A stretch of DNA of 64,000 bases from Thioalkalivibrio sp. (GTDB taxonomy: Bacteria; Pseudomonadota; Gammaproteobacteria; Ectothiorhodospirales; Ectothiorhodospiraceae). The notes beneath the pieces are model-generated. The model saw only the letters and a program-made list of their open reading frames with translations, was not told the origin of the DNA and did not search any database. The stretch is taken from the NCBI GenBank assembly GCA_007116035.1, contig SKJG01000076.1:1-64000 (forward strand), given 5' to 3'. Positions 7,291 through 18,326 of the stretch are shown here, piece by piece. Position 1 is the first letter of the stretch; each line of letters opens with the position of its first letter. A program made the position numbers and the translations under genes.

Positions 7291-8811
7291 ATGAAGGTAC
7301 TGGTCGTTCTTGGGCACCCTCGCGTCGAGAGCCTGTGCGGAGCACTGGCCGCGGCGTTTGAAACGGGGGCACGAGAGGCCGGCGCCGAGGTCCGAAACTT
7401 GCGTCTCTCGGCGCTGGAGTTCGACCCCCACGTGCGCAGGGAATCACCGAACCAGCAGCCGCTGGAAGCGGGTTTACGGGAGGCACGGGAACTGATCGTC
7501 TGGGCCGAGCACCTGGTGTTCGTCTACCCGACCTGGTGGGGAACGATGCCGGCCTTGCTGAAAGGGTTCCTGGACCGGGTGTTTACCCCCGGCTTTGCGT
7601 TCCGGACCTGCGAGGGAGGCACCGGTTACCAGGGATTGCTGGGCGAACGTTCAGCGCAGTTGATCACGACCATGGATACCCCACCGCTGATTCATCGCCT
7701 GGTCTATCGCCAGCCCGGTCGCGAAGCGATGGCGCGTGCGACCCTGGGCTTCTGTGGCATCCGGCCGGTGCGCTCTCTGGTCTTCGGCCCGGTGCGGACC
7801 TCGAGCCCGGAGCAACGCCAGCGCTGGCTGGACCGCGCCCGCCGCCAGGGCCAGAGGCTGCAACGTGGCCGGTTCACACCCAGCGAGCGGCTGCGCCACA
7901 AAGCAAGCTCTTGGCTCCGGGGCGTGCGCCTACAGTTCTACCCGATGACCTGGCTGGCCTACACTGCCGGGGCGCTCGCAGCCGGGCCGCCGGGCGGCGT
8001 GTTCGGCAACCCGGTCTTCTGGCTGGGCTATCTCTGTCTGTTCCTGCTGGAGGTGGCGACGGTCCTGAGCAATGAACTGCTGGACGTACGCAGTGACCGC
8101 AACAACCGCTTCTTCAGCATGTTCACCGGAGGCTCCCGGGTGCTGGTCGAAGGCTTACTGAGCCCGCGGGAGGTTCAGGCCGGCATTGCGGTCAGCCTGG
8201 CCGCCTTCGTCGCGGCCACCGTGGCGCTCCTGACCCTGACGCCGGGCTCCGCAGCGGCAGCGCTCGCGGTGCTGGCTCTGCTGACGTTCCTGGCCATCGG
8301 CTACACCGTGCCGCCCATGAAACTCAGCTACCGCGGACTGGGCGAGATCGACGTGGCGGTCACCCACAGCCTCGGCGTGATCCTGTGTGGCTTCGTGTTC
8401 CTGGGCGGGCACTGGCAGGATCCGCTGCCTTGGCTGCTGAGCCTGCCGCTGCTGCTGGCGATCCTGCCGTCGATCACCCTATCGGGCATTCCCGACCTCG
8501 AAGCCGATGCGGCTGCCGGCAAGCGCACGCTGGCCGTACGCCTGGGGCACCGGAACACGCTGTGGCTGGCCACCGCGTTCACAGTACTCGCGGCGGCTGC
8601 GGCGGTACTATGGGACCTCTTCGGCGTGGCCAATGGGGCCTACGCGGGGATCGCCTATCTTGCCGTCCCTCACGCCCTGTGGCTGACTTGGCTGCTATAC
8701 AGACGCATCGAATCCGCGGCTTCTCCGGGCCGCATCGATGGCCTGATGGCGGCCTCTCTCACCTTCATACTCTGGTTTGGCATCGTCCCGGTACTGCGGC
8801 TCGCGGGTTGA
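7291..8811 (+). CDS. Flavodoxin-fold NAD(P)H:quinone reductase fused to UbiA prenyltransferase
   Basis: 506 residues in two domains. Residues 1 to about 190 form a flavodoxin-2 domain like quinone reductases: MKVLVVLGHPR at the start and YPTWWGTMPALLKGFLDRVF as the flavin/quinone pocket signature. Residues about 205-506 form a polytopic UbiA prenyltransferase: the first Asp-rich motif is NELLDVRSD and the second is DLEAD followed by GKRTLAVRLG. Both catalytic motifs look intact, and no stop or frameshift lies between the domains. UbiA enzymes attach isoprenoid chains to aromatic rings such as naphthoate or hydroxybenzoate. Joining one to a quinone reductase suggests reduction and prenylation, or recycling, of a quinone-like compound. 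ATG 7291 is preferred over TTG 7228 because it begins the flavodoxin strand. Confidence 0.85.
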   Translation: MKVLVVLGHPRVESLCGALAAAFETGAREAGAEVRNLRLSALEFDPHVRRESPNQQPLEAGLREARELIVWAEHLVFVYPTWWGTMPALLKGFLDRVFTPGFAFRTCEGGTGYQGLLGERSAQLITTMDTPPLIHRLVYRQPGREAMARATLGFCGIRPVRSLVFGPVRTSSPEQRQRWLDRARRQGQRLQRGRFTPSERLRHKASSWLRGVRLQFYPMTWLAYTAGALAAGPPGGVFGNPVFWLGYLCLFLLEVATVLSNELLDVRSDRNNRFFSMFTGGSRVLVEGLLSPREVQAGIAVSLAAFVAATVALLTLTPGSAAAALAVLALLTFLAIGYTVPPMKLSYRGLGEIDVAVTHSLGVILCGFVFLGGHWQDPLPWLLSLPLLLAILPSITLSGIPDLEADAAAGKRTLAVRLGHRNTLWLATAFTVLAAAAAVLWDLFGVANGAYAGIAYLAVPHALWLTWLLYRRIESAASPGRIDGLMAASLTFILWFGIVPVLRLAG

Positions 8812-8954
8812 CTCGCATTTGCCGCGTTTGCGCGCACGATGCCGTGCGACGCAACCCCCACTGGTGCCATTCGCTTGCGCTCATCGGCACCCTACGCAGC
8901 GACAGGCGCAGGGTGCCGGGCAGCCGAACCGTACCCGGAACGGCGGTTCCGACC

Positions 8955-9164
8955 CTATCGGCGAACGCCAAAGAGGGTCAGCAGCAGGCCAACCACCACA
9001 GCGACACCGCCACCGATGAAGTACCACATGGTCTCATCGGTGAAGCGACCGGTCAGGGCCTCGTGTGCCTGGTCGACGAATCCCTCGGAGGCCTGCCAGC
9101 CGAAATAAAGGGCGACGATCCCTGCGACCAGCAGGGCGATACCGAGAATGCGAACAGGGCTCAT
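8955..9164 (-). CDS. DUF3185 family small membrane protein
   Basis: 69 residues with two membrane helices (VRILGIALLVAGIVALYFG and FIGGGVAVVVGLLLTLFG) separated by a conserved-looking loop with GRFTDETMWY. This matches the DUF3185 family, often near stress-related membrane proteins. GGAGGA lies 5 bases upstream of the ATG and fixes the start; longer in-frame readings are unsupported. Lies next to a DUF1328 protein on the same strand, and the two may respond to the same condition. Confidence 0.8.
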   Translation of the reverse strand: MSPVRILGIALLVAGIVALYFGWQASEGFVDQAHEALTGRFTDETMWYFIGGGVAVVVGLLLTLFGVRR

Positions 9165-9287
9165 CCGTTTCCTCCTATGCAAGACCTGCCACCGCCGATC
9201 TCCACGGTAACGGCTGGCAGTCTCGAGATGGTTAATCGTCGCATCGGCGGCCAGAATCACCCTCCGGCCGCCGATACGAGGGAAAGC

Positions 9288-9452
9288 TCAGATCCGCGGT
9301 CTTCTGCCCGTAACCAGGAACACGAGCGCGAGCACCAGACCGACGACGAACAGGATCCAGGCGATGTTCGTGGCCGCTCCGGCAACGCCGGTCAATCCCA
9401 AAGCTCCCGCAACGATGGCGACGATCAGAAAGATCAATGCCCAGTAAATCAT
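9288..9452 (-). CDS. DUF1328 (UPF0391, YtjA-like) small membrane protein
   Basis: 54 residues with two membrane helices: MIYWALIFLIVAIVAGALG, and a second one ending before the basic tail GRRPRI. The N-terminus and the GLTGVAGAATNIAWILF centre are hallmarks of the YtjA/UPF0391 family. A strong ribosome-binding site (AAGGAGGT, 4 bases from ATG) sets the start well inside the longer open frame. Function unknown; members are often induced by stress or high osmolarity. Confidence 0.85.
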   Translation of the reverse strand: MIYWALIFLIVAIVAGALGLTGVAGAATNIAWILFVVGLVLALVFLVTGRRPRI

Positions 9453-9648
9453 GGCGACCTCCTTGTTACGAGTGGTGTTAATGACTCTAGCACCTGTACG
9501 GGATCTTTCCACCAAAATTTCGTCTCGGACGCGATCGGATAGAGGATGACTCAGACGCTTCGCCGGGACCCTGGGAACCTCCCGCCGCAACCCCCTCGAT
9601 CGAAACGGGAATCGCGGCACCACACGCCTGGAGGTGGGTCGAAATCGC

Positions 9649-10098
9649 TCACTCCGTGGTCACCGAGTCGGCATCGCTGGTCAACGCTGTGTCCAGCGTA
9701 TGCCAGCACAGCGTCGCGCACTTGACCCGCATCGGATATTCGTGAACGCCGGCGAGTGCGCCAAGGTTGCCGAGTTCGGCGGGATCGGTGTGCGGGTCAT
9801 CGCTGGTCAGAAGATCGTGCACATCGGCGAACAGGCGTTGCGCCTCGTCCACGGCCCTTCCTTTCACAGCCTCAGTGAGCATTGACGCGGATGCCATTGA
9901 AATCGCGCAGCCCACACCGATAAAACTGACGTCTTCGACCCGCCCCTCCACGACCTTCACGAACAGCCGCAACTGGTCCCCGCAAAGCGGGTTGTGGCCG
10001 TCCACCGCCCGGGTGGCATCGGGCATGTCGCGGAAGTTCCGGGGATGCCGCTTGTGATCCAGAATCAGTTCCTGGTACAGGTCGTTCAGTTCACTCAT
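9649..10098 (-). CDS. sufU: SUF-type NifU-like Fe-S scaffold/sulfur acceptor SufU
   Basis: 149 residues of the IscU/SufU fold. It accepts sulfur from the cysteine desulfurase encoded immediately upstream. Three ligand-bearing sites are visible: HNPLCGDQL, GVGCAIS and KCATLCWHTL. The insertion between the second and third sites (TEAVKGRAVDEAQRLF and following) is typical of SufU rather than IscU. The start overlaps the sufS stop by 4 bp, so the two are translated together. No sufB, sufC or sufD lies in the window. Confidence 0.9.
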   Translation of the reverse strand: MSELNDLYQELILDHKRHPRNFRDMPDATRAVDGHNPLCGDQLRLFVKVVEGRVEDVSFIGVGCAISMASASMLTEAVKGRAVDEAQRLFADVHDLLTSDDPHTDPAELGNLGALAGVHEYPMRVKCATLCWHTLDTALTSDADSVTTE

Positions 10099-11342
10099 GC
10101 CAGAAGCTCCCGCGCATGCCGCAGGGCCGCCGCCAGCCGGTCGATCTCCTCCGCGGTGTTGTAGAAGGCCATCGCCGCCCGGGAGGTGGCGGGTACCTGA
10201 TAGAAGGTCATCACCGGCATCGCGCAGTGGTGGCCGGCGCGAACCGCCAGACCGCTGTGGTCGAGGATCGTGCCCATGTCGTGCGGGTGCACGTCGTCCA
10301 TCACGAAGGAAACCAGCGCAACCTTGTCTCGCGCCTCGCCGATGACACGCAGACCCGGGATGTCTTTCAGTCGATCGGTAGCGTACTCGAGCAAGCGGTG
10401 CTCGTAGACCGTCGCGGCGTCCCAGTCCAGCTTCTCGAGATACTCGATCGCCCGGCCCAGACCGATGGCGCCGGCGATGTCCGGGGTGCCTGCCTCGAAT
10501 CGGTAGGGCAGTCCCGCGAAGGTGGTTTTTTCGAAGCTCACCATGCGGATCATCTCGCCGCCGCCCTGGTACGGGGGCATCGCCTGCAGCAGGAGCTCGC
10601 GCCCGTAGAGGACACCGATGCCGGTGGGTCCGAACAGCTTGTGCCCGGAGAAGGCATAGAAGTCGCAATCCAGAGCCTGGACGTCCACCCGCATGTGCGG
10701 CACGGCCTGGGCACCGTCCAGCAGCACGGGAACCCCGTGTTCATGCGCCATCGCAACAATGTGCCGTACTGGGTTGATCGTTCCAAGCGCATTGGACACG
10801 TGCGTCAGGGCGAGCAGGCGCGTGCGGGCACTGAACAGACCGGGCAACGCCTCCAGGTCCAACTCCCCTTCCGGGGTGATCGGCAACACCCGCAGGACGA
10901 CACCACTCCGTTCGCGCAGCAGCTGCCAGGGGACGATGTTCGCGTGGTGCTCCATCGCAGTGAGGATGACCTCGTCACCCTCGCGCAATCCCTGCCCGAA
11001 GCTCGACGCCACCAGGTTGATGGCCTCGGTGGTGCCGCGCACGAAGACGATCTCGCGCGTCGAAGCGGCATTGATGAACCGCCGCACCGACTCGCGCGCC
11101 GCCTCGAACTCCGTCGTCGCCCGTTCCGCAAGCGCGTGGACACCGCGGTGCACATTGGCATTGTCGCGCCGGTAGTACTGGTCCATCGCCTCGATCACCG
11201 AGCGCGGCTTCTGCGTCGTCGCGGCGTTGTCGAGGTAGGCCAGCGGATGGCCATGCACCTCCTGGTCCAGAATCGGGAAGTCCCGCCGCACCCGCGCAAC
11301 ATCCCAGTCGGCAGCAGACGTGGGTTTGATGATCGCATTCAT
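10095..11342 (-). CDS. sufS: Cysteine desulfurase SufS
   Basis: 415 residues from ATG 11342, which has GAGGG 7 bases upstream; a longer frame to 11465 is unlikely. A PLP enzyme that takes sulfur from cysteine as an enzyme-bound persulfide for Fe-S cluster assembly. The PLP lysine lies in FSGHKLFGPTGIGVLYG and the persulfide cysteine in RAGHHCAMP, the group II (SufS) signature. AYLDNAATTQKP near the N-terminus is also diagnostic. Paired by 4-bp overlap with sufU. Confidence 0.95.
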   Translation of the reverse strand: MNAIIKPTSAADWDVARVRRDFPILDQEVHGHPLAYLDNAATTQKPRSVIEAMDQYYRRDNANVHRGVHALAERATTEFEAARESVRRFINAASTREIVFVRGTTEAINLVASSFGQGLREGDEVILTAMEHHANIVPWQLLRERSGVVLRVLPITPEGELDLEALPGLFSARTRLLALTHVSNALGTINPVRHIVAMAHEHGVPVLLDGAQAVPHMRVDVQALDCDFYAFSGHKLFGPTGIGVLYGRELLLQAMPPYQGGGEMIRMVSFEKTTFAGLPYRFEAGTPDIAGAIGLGRAIEYLEKLDWDAATVYEHRLLEYATDRLKDIPGLRVIGEARDKVALVSFVMDDVHPHDMGTILDHSGLAVRAGHHCAMPVMTFYQVPATSRAAMAFYNTAEEIDRLAAALRHARELLA

Positions 11343-11565
11343 GGCAACGCCCTCGGCAGCTTTTGCGGCTCGGCTCCCCGATCCCATTCTCCGCAAACCA
11401 ACCTCCCGTGGGGCCGGCCCGATCGCTGACCAACAAGAGGAGACGAGTTCAACCACATCGCTCACCCTTGGCCCAATCCGTCATGCGGGTCAAGTTACGG
11501 GATCAATCGCCCGGTCTTGCCAGCGACCCGTAGAGGAGCCCGCGCAGGACGTCTCTGGGGTCTCT

Positions 11566-11851
11566 GGGGTCGGACCAAGCCAAGTCGTTGTTAAGACAAA
11601 GCACAAAGGCCCCAGTTGGGGTGAACGGGTACCTTAGAAGGCCATTTTGGATGGCCAAAACACCTGCTTAAGAGAAGCGATCGAGCCGCCAACCGATTCG
11701 CGGAGCGCATGAGGAGCCGGGTTGGCCGCGCCAAGGGTTTCCGCTGTTAGGGCGTCGTTTTGAGCACCCAAACTGGCCCTTTAAGCGCTTTTTCGGGGTG
11801 TTTTTCGCCTCAATTGCTATAGGGATCAATGGATTGGCTTGGTCCGACCCC
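11566..11851. mobile_element. MITE-like element bounded by 18-bp perfect inverted repeats
   Basis: GGGGTCGGACCAAGCCAA at 11566-11583 recurs as its exact reverse complement at 11834-11851, giving a 286-bp unit. It has no open reading frame of note and is richer in A+T than its surroundings. It fills most of the 515-base gap between sufS and guaA. The right end stops 6 bases before the guaA stop codon. Left of it TCTCTGGGG is repeated in tandem (11552-11569), partly overlapping the end. No target-site duplication is obvious. A non-autonomous transposon or RAYT/REP-derived unit would look like this; no transposase is in the window. Confidence 0.6.
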
Positions 11852-11857
11852 GTTGGA

Positions 11858-13435
<1,578 letters not shown>

Positions 13436-13612
13436 CTCGTCACCCAGTCATCGAGGGAAAAACCACCTGATTATCACGCAATCTCCGCAGGCCGTTCTGT
13501 CGGGAAAACGCACTCTGCGCGTTAGCCTTCCCCCGTACGAGGCGAGCCCTAGCGCCGATCGGGCGGCGGGAAACCCATCGGCCAGGGGCGGGGCTCCTTC
13601 CGTGCCGGGTTC

Positions 13613-13682
13613 GTAGGAGCGACCTCTGGTCGCGATCATGACCAAGACACACAGCTGGATCGCGGCCGGAGGCCGCTCCTAC
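13613..13682. repeat. REP pair (BIME) between guaB and guaA
   Basis: Two 24-bp units in opposite orientation, 13613-13636 and 13659-13682. Each begins or ends with GTAGGAGCG / CGCTCCTAC and has its own small hairpin (GCGACC-tct-GGTCGC; GCGGCC-gga-GGCCGC). This is the layout of bacterial interspersed mosaic elements. The first unit is identical, inverted, to the one at 16871-16894. A shorter partial match (GTAGGAGCG) lies at 712-720. Confidence 0.75.
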
Positions 13683-13728
13683 ATCCGCACCCCTGAGCCA
13701 CGGGCCGGACCAGCCGCGCGATCGGTCC

Positions 13729-15234
<1,506 letters not shown>

Positions 15235-15236
15235 TC

Positions 15237-15265
15237 AGTATAAAATTCGCGGGCATTCCGGTAAA
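15237..15265 (-). promoter_or_regulatory. Candidate sigma-70 promoter of guaB
   Basis: Read on the minus strand: TTTACC (-35), 17-bp spacer, TATACT (-10, 5 of 6 consensus), in an AT-rich pocket of the guaB-xseA divergent region. It predicts a leader of about 40 bases before guaB. Confidence 0.55.
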
Positions 15266-15390
15266 GAAAACCTGTAGCGAGCCTGCAAGCGCCGCGCGTG
15301 ACTCAAGGCCCTTCTGGCTACCCGAGTCCCCGAGTCCGAGGTCTTCCCTGCTAAGCTGCGGATCCACCTGAGCCCTACGGCCGGAACCAC

Positions 15391-16824
15391 ATGGCAAGCG
15401 AGCGAAGCGTCCTCAGCGTCAGCGAACTGAATCAGCAGGCCGACGACCTGCTGCGCGCGCGACTGGGCGCGGTGTGGGTCGAGGGCGAGGTCTCCAACCT
15501 CAAGCGCTACGCTTCGGGACACCGATACTTCTCACTCAAGGACGCAAACGCGAGTGTCAGCTGCACGCTGTTCCGGGGGCAGAGCCGCAACGCAGCCACC
15601 TTTGCCGACGGCGACCGGGTTCAGATTTTGGGCCGCGCCGGCGTCTACACGGCCCGCGGCCAGTTTCAGATCATCGTCGAACGACTCGAGACTGCCGGAG
15701 AAGGACGCCTGCTGGCAGCTTTCCAGCGCTTGAAGGCGCGGCTGCTGGTGGAGGGACTGTTCGAGCCCGAACGCAAGTTGCCACTCCCGCCCCTGGTACA
15801 CCGGCTTGGCGTGATCACCTCACCCCAGGGCGATGTCCGCCACGACATCGCCCGCACACTGGCACGCCGCTTCCCGCTCCTGTTGCCCTTCAAGCTCTAC
15901 CCGGTCGCTGTACAGGGCGCTGCGGCAGTGCCCCAGATCGTGCAGGCGTTGGAACAGGCCAGCGAGGAGGCCATGGTGGACGTACTGATCCTTGCACGTG
16001 GCGGGGGCTCGCTGGAGGATCTCTGGGCCTTCAACGAGGAGGCCGTCGCCCGCGCAATCGCCGCCTGCCCGATCCCGGTGGTCACGGGGATCGGGCATGA
16101 GACCGACACCACCATCGCCGATTACGTCGCCGACCTGCGCGCCTCGACGCCCACCGCGGCTGCAGAGGCCGTGAGCCCGGATGGCGCGATGCTCAGCCGC
16201 CAACTGGCCGAGTCCCGGACCCGCATGCGCCAGGCGCTCGCCAGCCAGCTGCGGGCACGCCAACAGTCGCTGGCGCAGATGCTGGCGCGGCTGCGGCGCA
16301 TGCATCCGGGTCGGCGCCTGGAACAGCATCTGCTGCGCCTGGACGAACTGCGCGGCCGACTGGACCGGGGGGTTCGCGGTCAGAGGGAACGCCAGCGGTC
16401 CCGGCTGCGGCAGCTAGCGCTGGAACTGCGGCTGCACAGCCCGGCGCTGCGTATCGGGGCGTCACAGGCGCGCCTCCAGCAACTGCGGCATCGCCTCCTG
16501 CAGGCGCGTCCGTCCCGGTCACTGCAATTGCAGCGCGGCCGGATGGAAGGCCTGCAAGAACGCCTCCGGCGCGAAGTGCGCAATCGGCTGGGCCGGGACC
16601 GGTCACGGCTGGACGCCGTCGCCGGAAGGCTGAGGGCCCTGGACCCCGATGCCGTGCTGCAGCGCGGTTACAGCATCCTGATGACCGCCGACCAGCGGGT
16701 GATACGCAGCGCCGCACCGGAACTCGCCAACGCCCGCCTGCGTGCTCGACTGGCCCGTGGCGAGCTGGACCTGCAGGTCCTTGGCGTTCGCACGCAACCG
16801 GCGACCCGCAAGAAGCGCCCGTAG
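15391..16824 (+). CDS. xseA: Exodeoxyribonuclease VII large subunit
   Basis: 477 residues. Catalytic subunit of the single-strand-specific exonuclease VII, which works with the small subunit XseB (not in the window). An N-terminal OB fold (VWVEGEVSNLKRYASGHRYF) is followed by the catalytic core with GVITSPQGDVRHDI, ILARGGGSLEDLWAFNEE and GIGHETDTTIADYVADLR. A long arginine-rich coiled coil (about residues 270-420) and the C-terminal domain (LQRGYSILMTADQRVIRSA) follow. Divergent from guaB. Its stop codon lies within GTAGGAGG, resembling a REP end. Confidence 0.97.
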   Translation: MASERSVLSVSELNQQADDLLRARLGAVWVEGEVSNLKRYASGHRYFSLKDANASVSCTLFRGQSRNAATFADGDRVQILGRAGVYTARGQFQIIVERLETAGEGRLLAAFQRLKARLLVEGLFEPERKLPLPPLVHRLGVITSPQGDVRHDIARTLARRFPLLLPFKLYPVAVQGAAAVPQIVQALEQASEEAMVDVLILARGGGSLEDLWAFNEEAVARAIAACPIPVVTGIGHETDTTIADYVADLRASTPTAAAEAVSPDGAMLSRQLAESRTRMRQALASQLRARQQSLAQMLARLRRMHPGRRLEQHLLRLDELRGRLDRGVRGQRERQRSRLRQLALELRLHSPALRIGASQARLQQLRHRLLQARPSRSLQLQRGRMEGLQERLRREVRNRLGRDRSRLDAVAGRLRALDPDAVLQRGYSILMTADQRVIRSAAPELANARLRARLARGELDLQVLGVRTQPATRKKRP

Positions 16825-16870
16825 GAGGCCCGCCCCCTGGCCGATCGGGCCCTGCGGACTGCTCACTCCC

Positions 16871-16894
16871 ATCGCGACCAGAGGTCGCTCCTAC
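16871..16894. repeat. REP unit at the 3' end of the CbbY-like gene
   Basis: Exact reverse complement of the 24-bp unit at 13613-13636. It overlaps the last 4 bases of the minus-strand phosphatase gene, so the stop codon TAG is supplied by the repeat's CTAC end. Confidence 0.7.
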
Positions 16895-17670
16895 AGGCCG
16901 GCCTCCCAGGCCAACCGGTGCCAGCGTTCCAGGCTGTCCAGATCGACATGACCGGCCGCGGGCGGCTCTCCCGCATGCACCGTTGCCGGGGCGCCGGGTT
17001 CACCGAACCCGTCCAGCACCGCCACAGAACCGGAGAAGTCCTCCCCCCGGGTATAGTCGTTGGTGGTCACCACGACCGCCAGTCCGGCGCCCCTCGCCGC
17101 CTGTACACCGTTATCCGAGTCCTCCAATGCCAGGCAGGCGCGGGCTGGCAGGTCCAGTTCCGCCAGCACGTGATGATAGATATCCGGAGCCGGCTTCTTG
17201 GCCGGGACGATGTCGCCGGCCCCGATGACCTCGAACCAGCCGATCCCCTCCTCTTCCAGGGTGGCGCGCAGCAGCGCGCTGACGTTCTCCGGGGTCGTGG
17301 TCGTGGCAATGGCCAGCCGCATTCCGGATGCGCGCGCCTCCTCCAGCAAGCGTCGTACGCCGGGCCGCAGCGGGATCGCACCCGTCGCCAACAGGGAAAC
17401 ATAGTGGCGAGTCTTGGCGGCATGCAGGGCCCTGATACGTGCGTCGATATCCGGCTCCTGCAGCATCGCCGGCCAGTCCTCGGAGATGAATTTCCGGATG
17501 CGCTCCTTGCCGCCGGTCACCGACAACAGCGCCCCGTACCGCGCGACGTCCCAGTGCCAGTCGAGACCGGCCTCGGCGAAGGCCCGGTTGAAGGCCACCC
17601 GATGGCCATCCCGCTCGGTATCAGCGAGCGTGCCGTCGACATCGAAGATCAGCGCAGCGAGTCTGTCCAT
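16891..17670 (-). CDS. cbbY: HAD-family phosphatase, CbbY-like
   Basis: 259 residues starting at ATG 17670 with GGGAGG 4 bases upstream. HAD motif I is FDVDGTLADTE (nucleophile Asp10, acid Asp12). Motif II is in IATTTTPENV, the lysine in AKKPAPDIY and motif III in LALEDSDNG. GHRVAFNRAFAEAGLDW in the cap resembles CbbY, which dephosphorylates xylulose-1,5-bisphosphate, a RuBisCO inhibitor; related members act on other sugar phosphates. No Calvin-cycle genes are in the window, so the substrate is unproven. The C-terminus ends in a REP unit. Confidence 0.75.
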   Translation of the reverse strand: MDRLAALIFDVDGTLADTERDGHRVAFNRAFAEAGLDWHWDVARYGALLSVTGGKERIRKFISEDWPAMLQEPDIDARIRALHAAKTRHYVSLLATGAIPLRPGVRRLLEEARASGMRLAIATTTTPENVSALLRATLEEEGIGWFEVIGAGDIVPAKKPAPDIYHHVLAELDLPARACLALEDSDNGVQAARGAGLAVVVTTNDYTRGEDFSGSVAVLDGFGEPGAPATVHAGEPPAAGHVDLDSLERWHRLAWEAGL

Positions 17671-17730
17671 GCCATCCTCCCGGAATCGGCCCGGGCAGCG
17701 CGCCCGGTCAAGCGTTTCAGGCCCCCGCCG

Positions 17731-17782
17731 ACGGCAAGCCCCCGCGCGTCTCGCGATCGCGGAGGACCCGGGGGCTTGCCGT
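17731..17782 (+). promoter_or_regulatory. Long hairpin upstream of dksA
   Basis: Perfect 14-bp arms ACGGCAAGCCCCCG (17731-17744) and CGGGGGCTTGCCGT (17769-17782) enclose a 24-base loop that itself holds GCGATCGC. There is no U-tract on either strand, so it is not a classical terminator. The right arm overlaps a weak candidate promoter (TTGCCG, then GATACT). Confidence 0.5.
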
Positions 17783-17836
17783 GGGGAGCCGACTCTGATA
17801 CTAAAGGCGCCCATTTCATGCTAGAGATCAGCGACG

Positions 17837-18289
17837 ATGGCCGCAAACCCGAAGAACGCCAAGCCCTCCTCCAAGCATATGGTCGCCAGCGGCATCGCCG
17901 CGTATGAGCCGGAAGCGGGCGAAGAGTATATGAGCAAGGCGCAACTGGCACATTTCCGGGAACTCCTGCTGATGTGGAAACAGGAGTTGGTGGAAGAAGT
18001 GAGCCGTACCGTCGGGCACATGAAGCAGGATGCGGCGAATTTTGCCGATCCCGCCGATCGCGCGACCCAGGAAGAGGAGTTCGGGCTCGAGCTGCGGGCC
18101 CGGGACCGGGAACGCAAGCTGTGCAAGAAGATCGACGAGGCCCTGCGCAACATCGATCTCGGCAACTACGGCTACTGCGAGGCATGCGGCGTCGATATCG
18201 GCATCCGCCGCCTCGAGGCGCGCCCGACCGCGACGCTCTGCATCGACTGCAAGACGCTGGCCGAGATCAAGGAGAAACAGATGGCATGA
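17837..18289 (+). CDS. dksA: RNA polymerase-binding transcription factor DksA
   Basis: 150 residues, close to the 151 of E. coli. It binds the RNA polymerase secondary channel and, with ppGpp, represses rRNA promoters. The coiled-coil tip carries Asp71, Asp74 and Ala76, at the same numbering as the functional residues of E. coli DksA. The zinc finger has all four cysteines (Cys114, Cys117, Cys135, Cys138). Gene order with gluQ and cbrAB downstream is as in Pseudomonas. The upstream hairpin may influence its expression. Confidence 0.98.
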   Translation: MAANPKNAKPSSKHMVASGIAAYEPEAGEEYMSKAQLAHFRELLLMWKQELVEEVSRTVGHMKQDAANFADPADRATQEEEFGLELRARDRERKLCKKIDEALRNIDLGNYGYCEACGVDIGIRRLEARPTATLCIDCKTLAEIKEKQMA

Positions 18290-18326
18290 GGGCCGGCCAC
18301 CCTCCCCGGCGCCAGCCGGCGACGTC

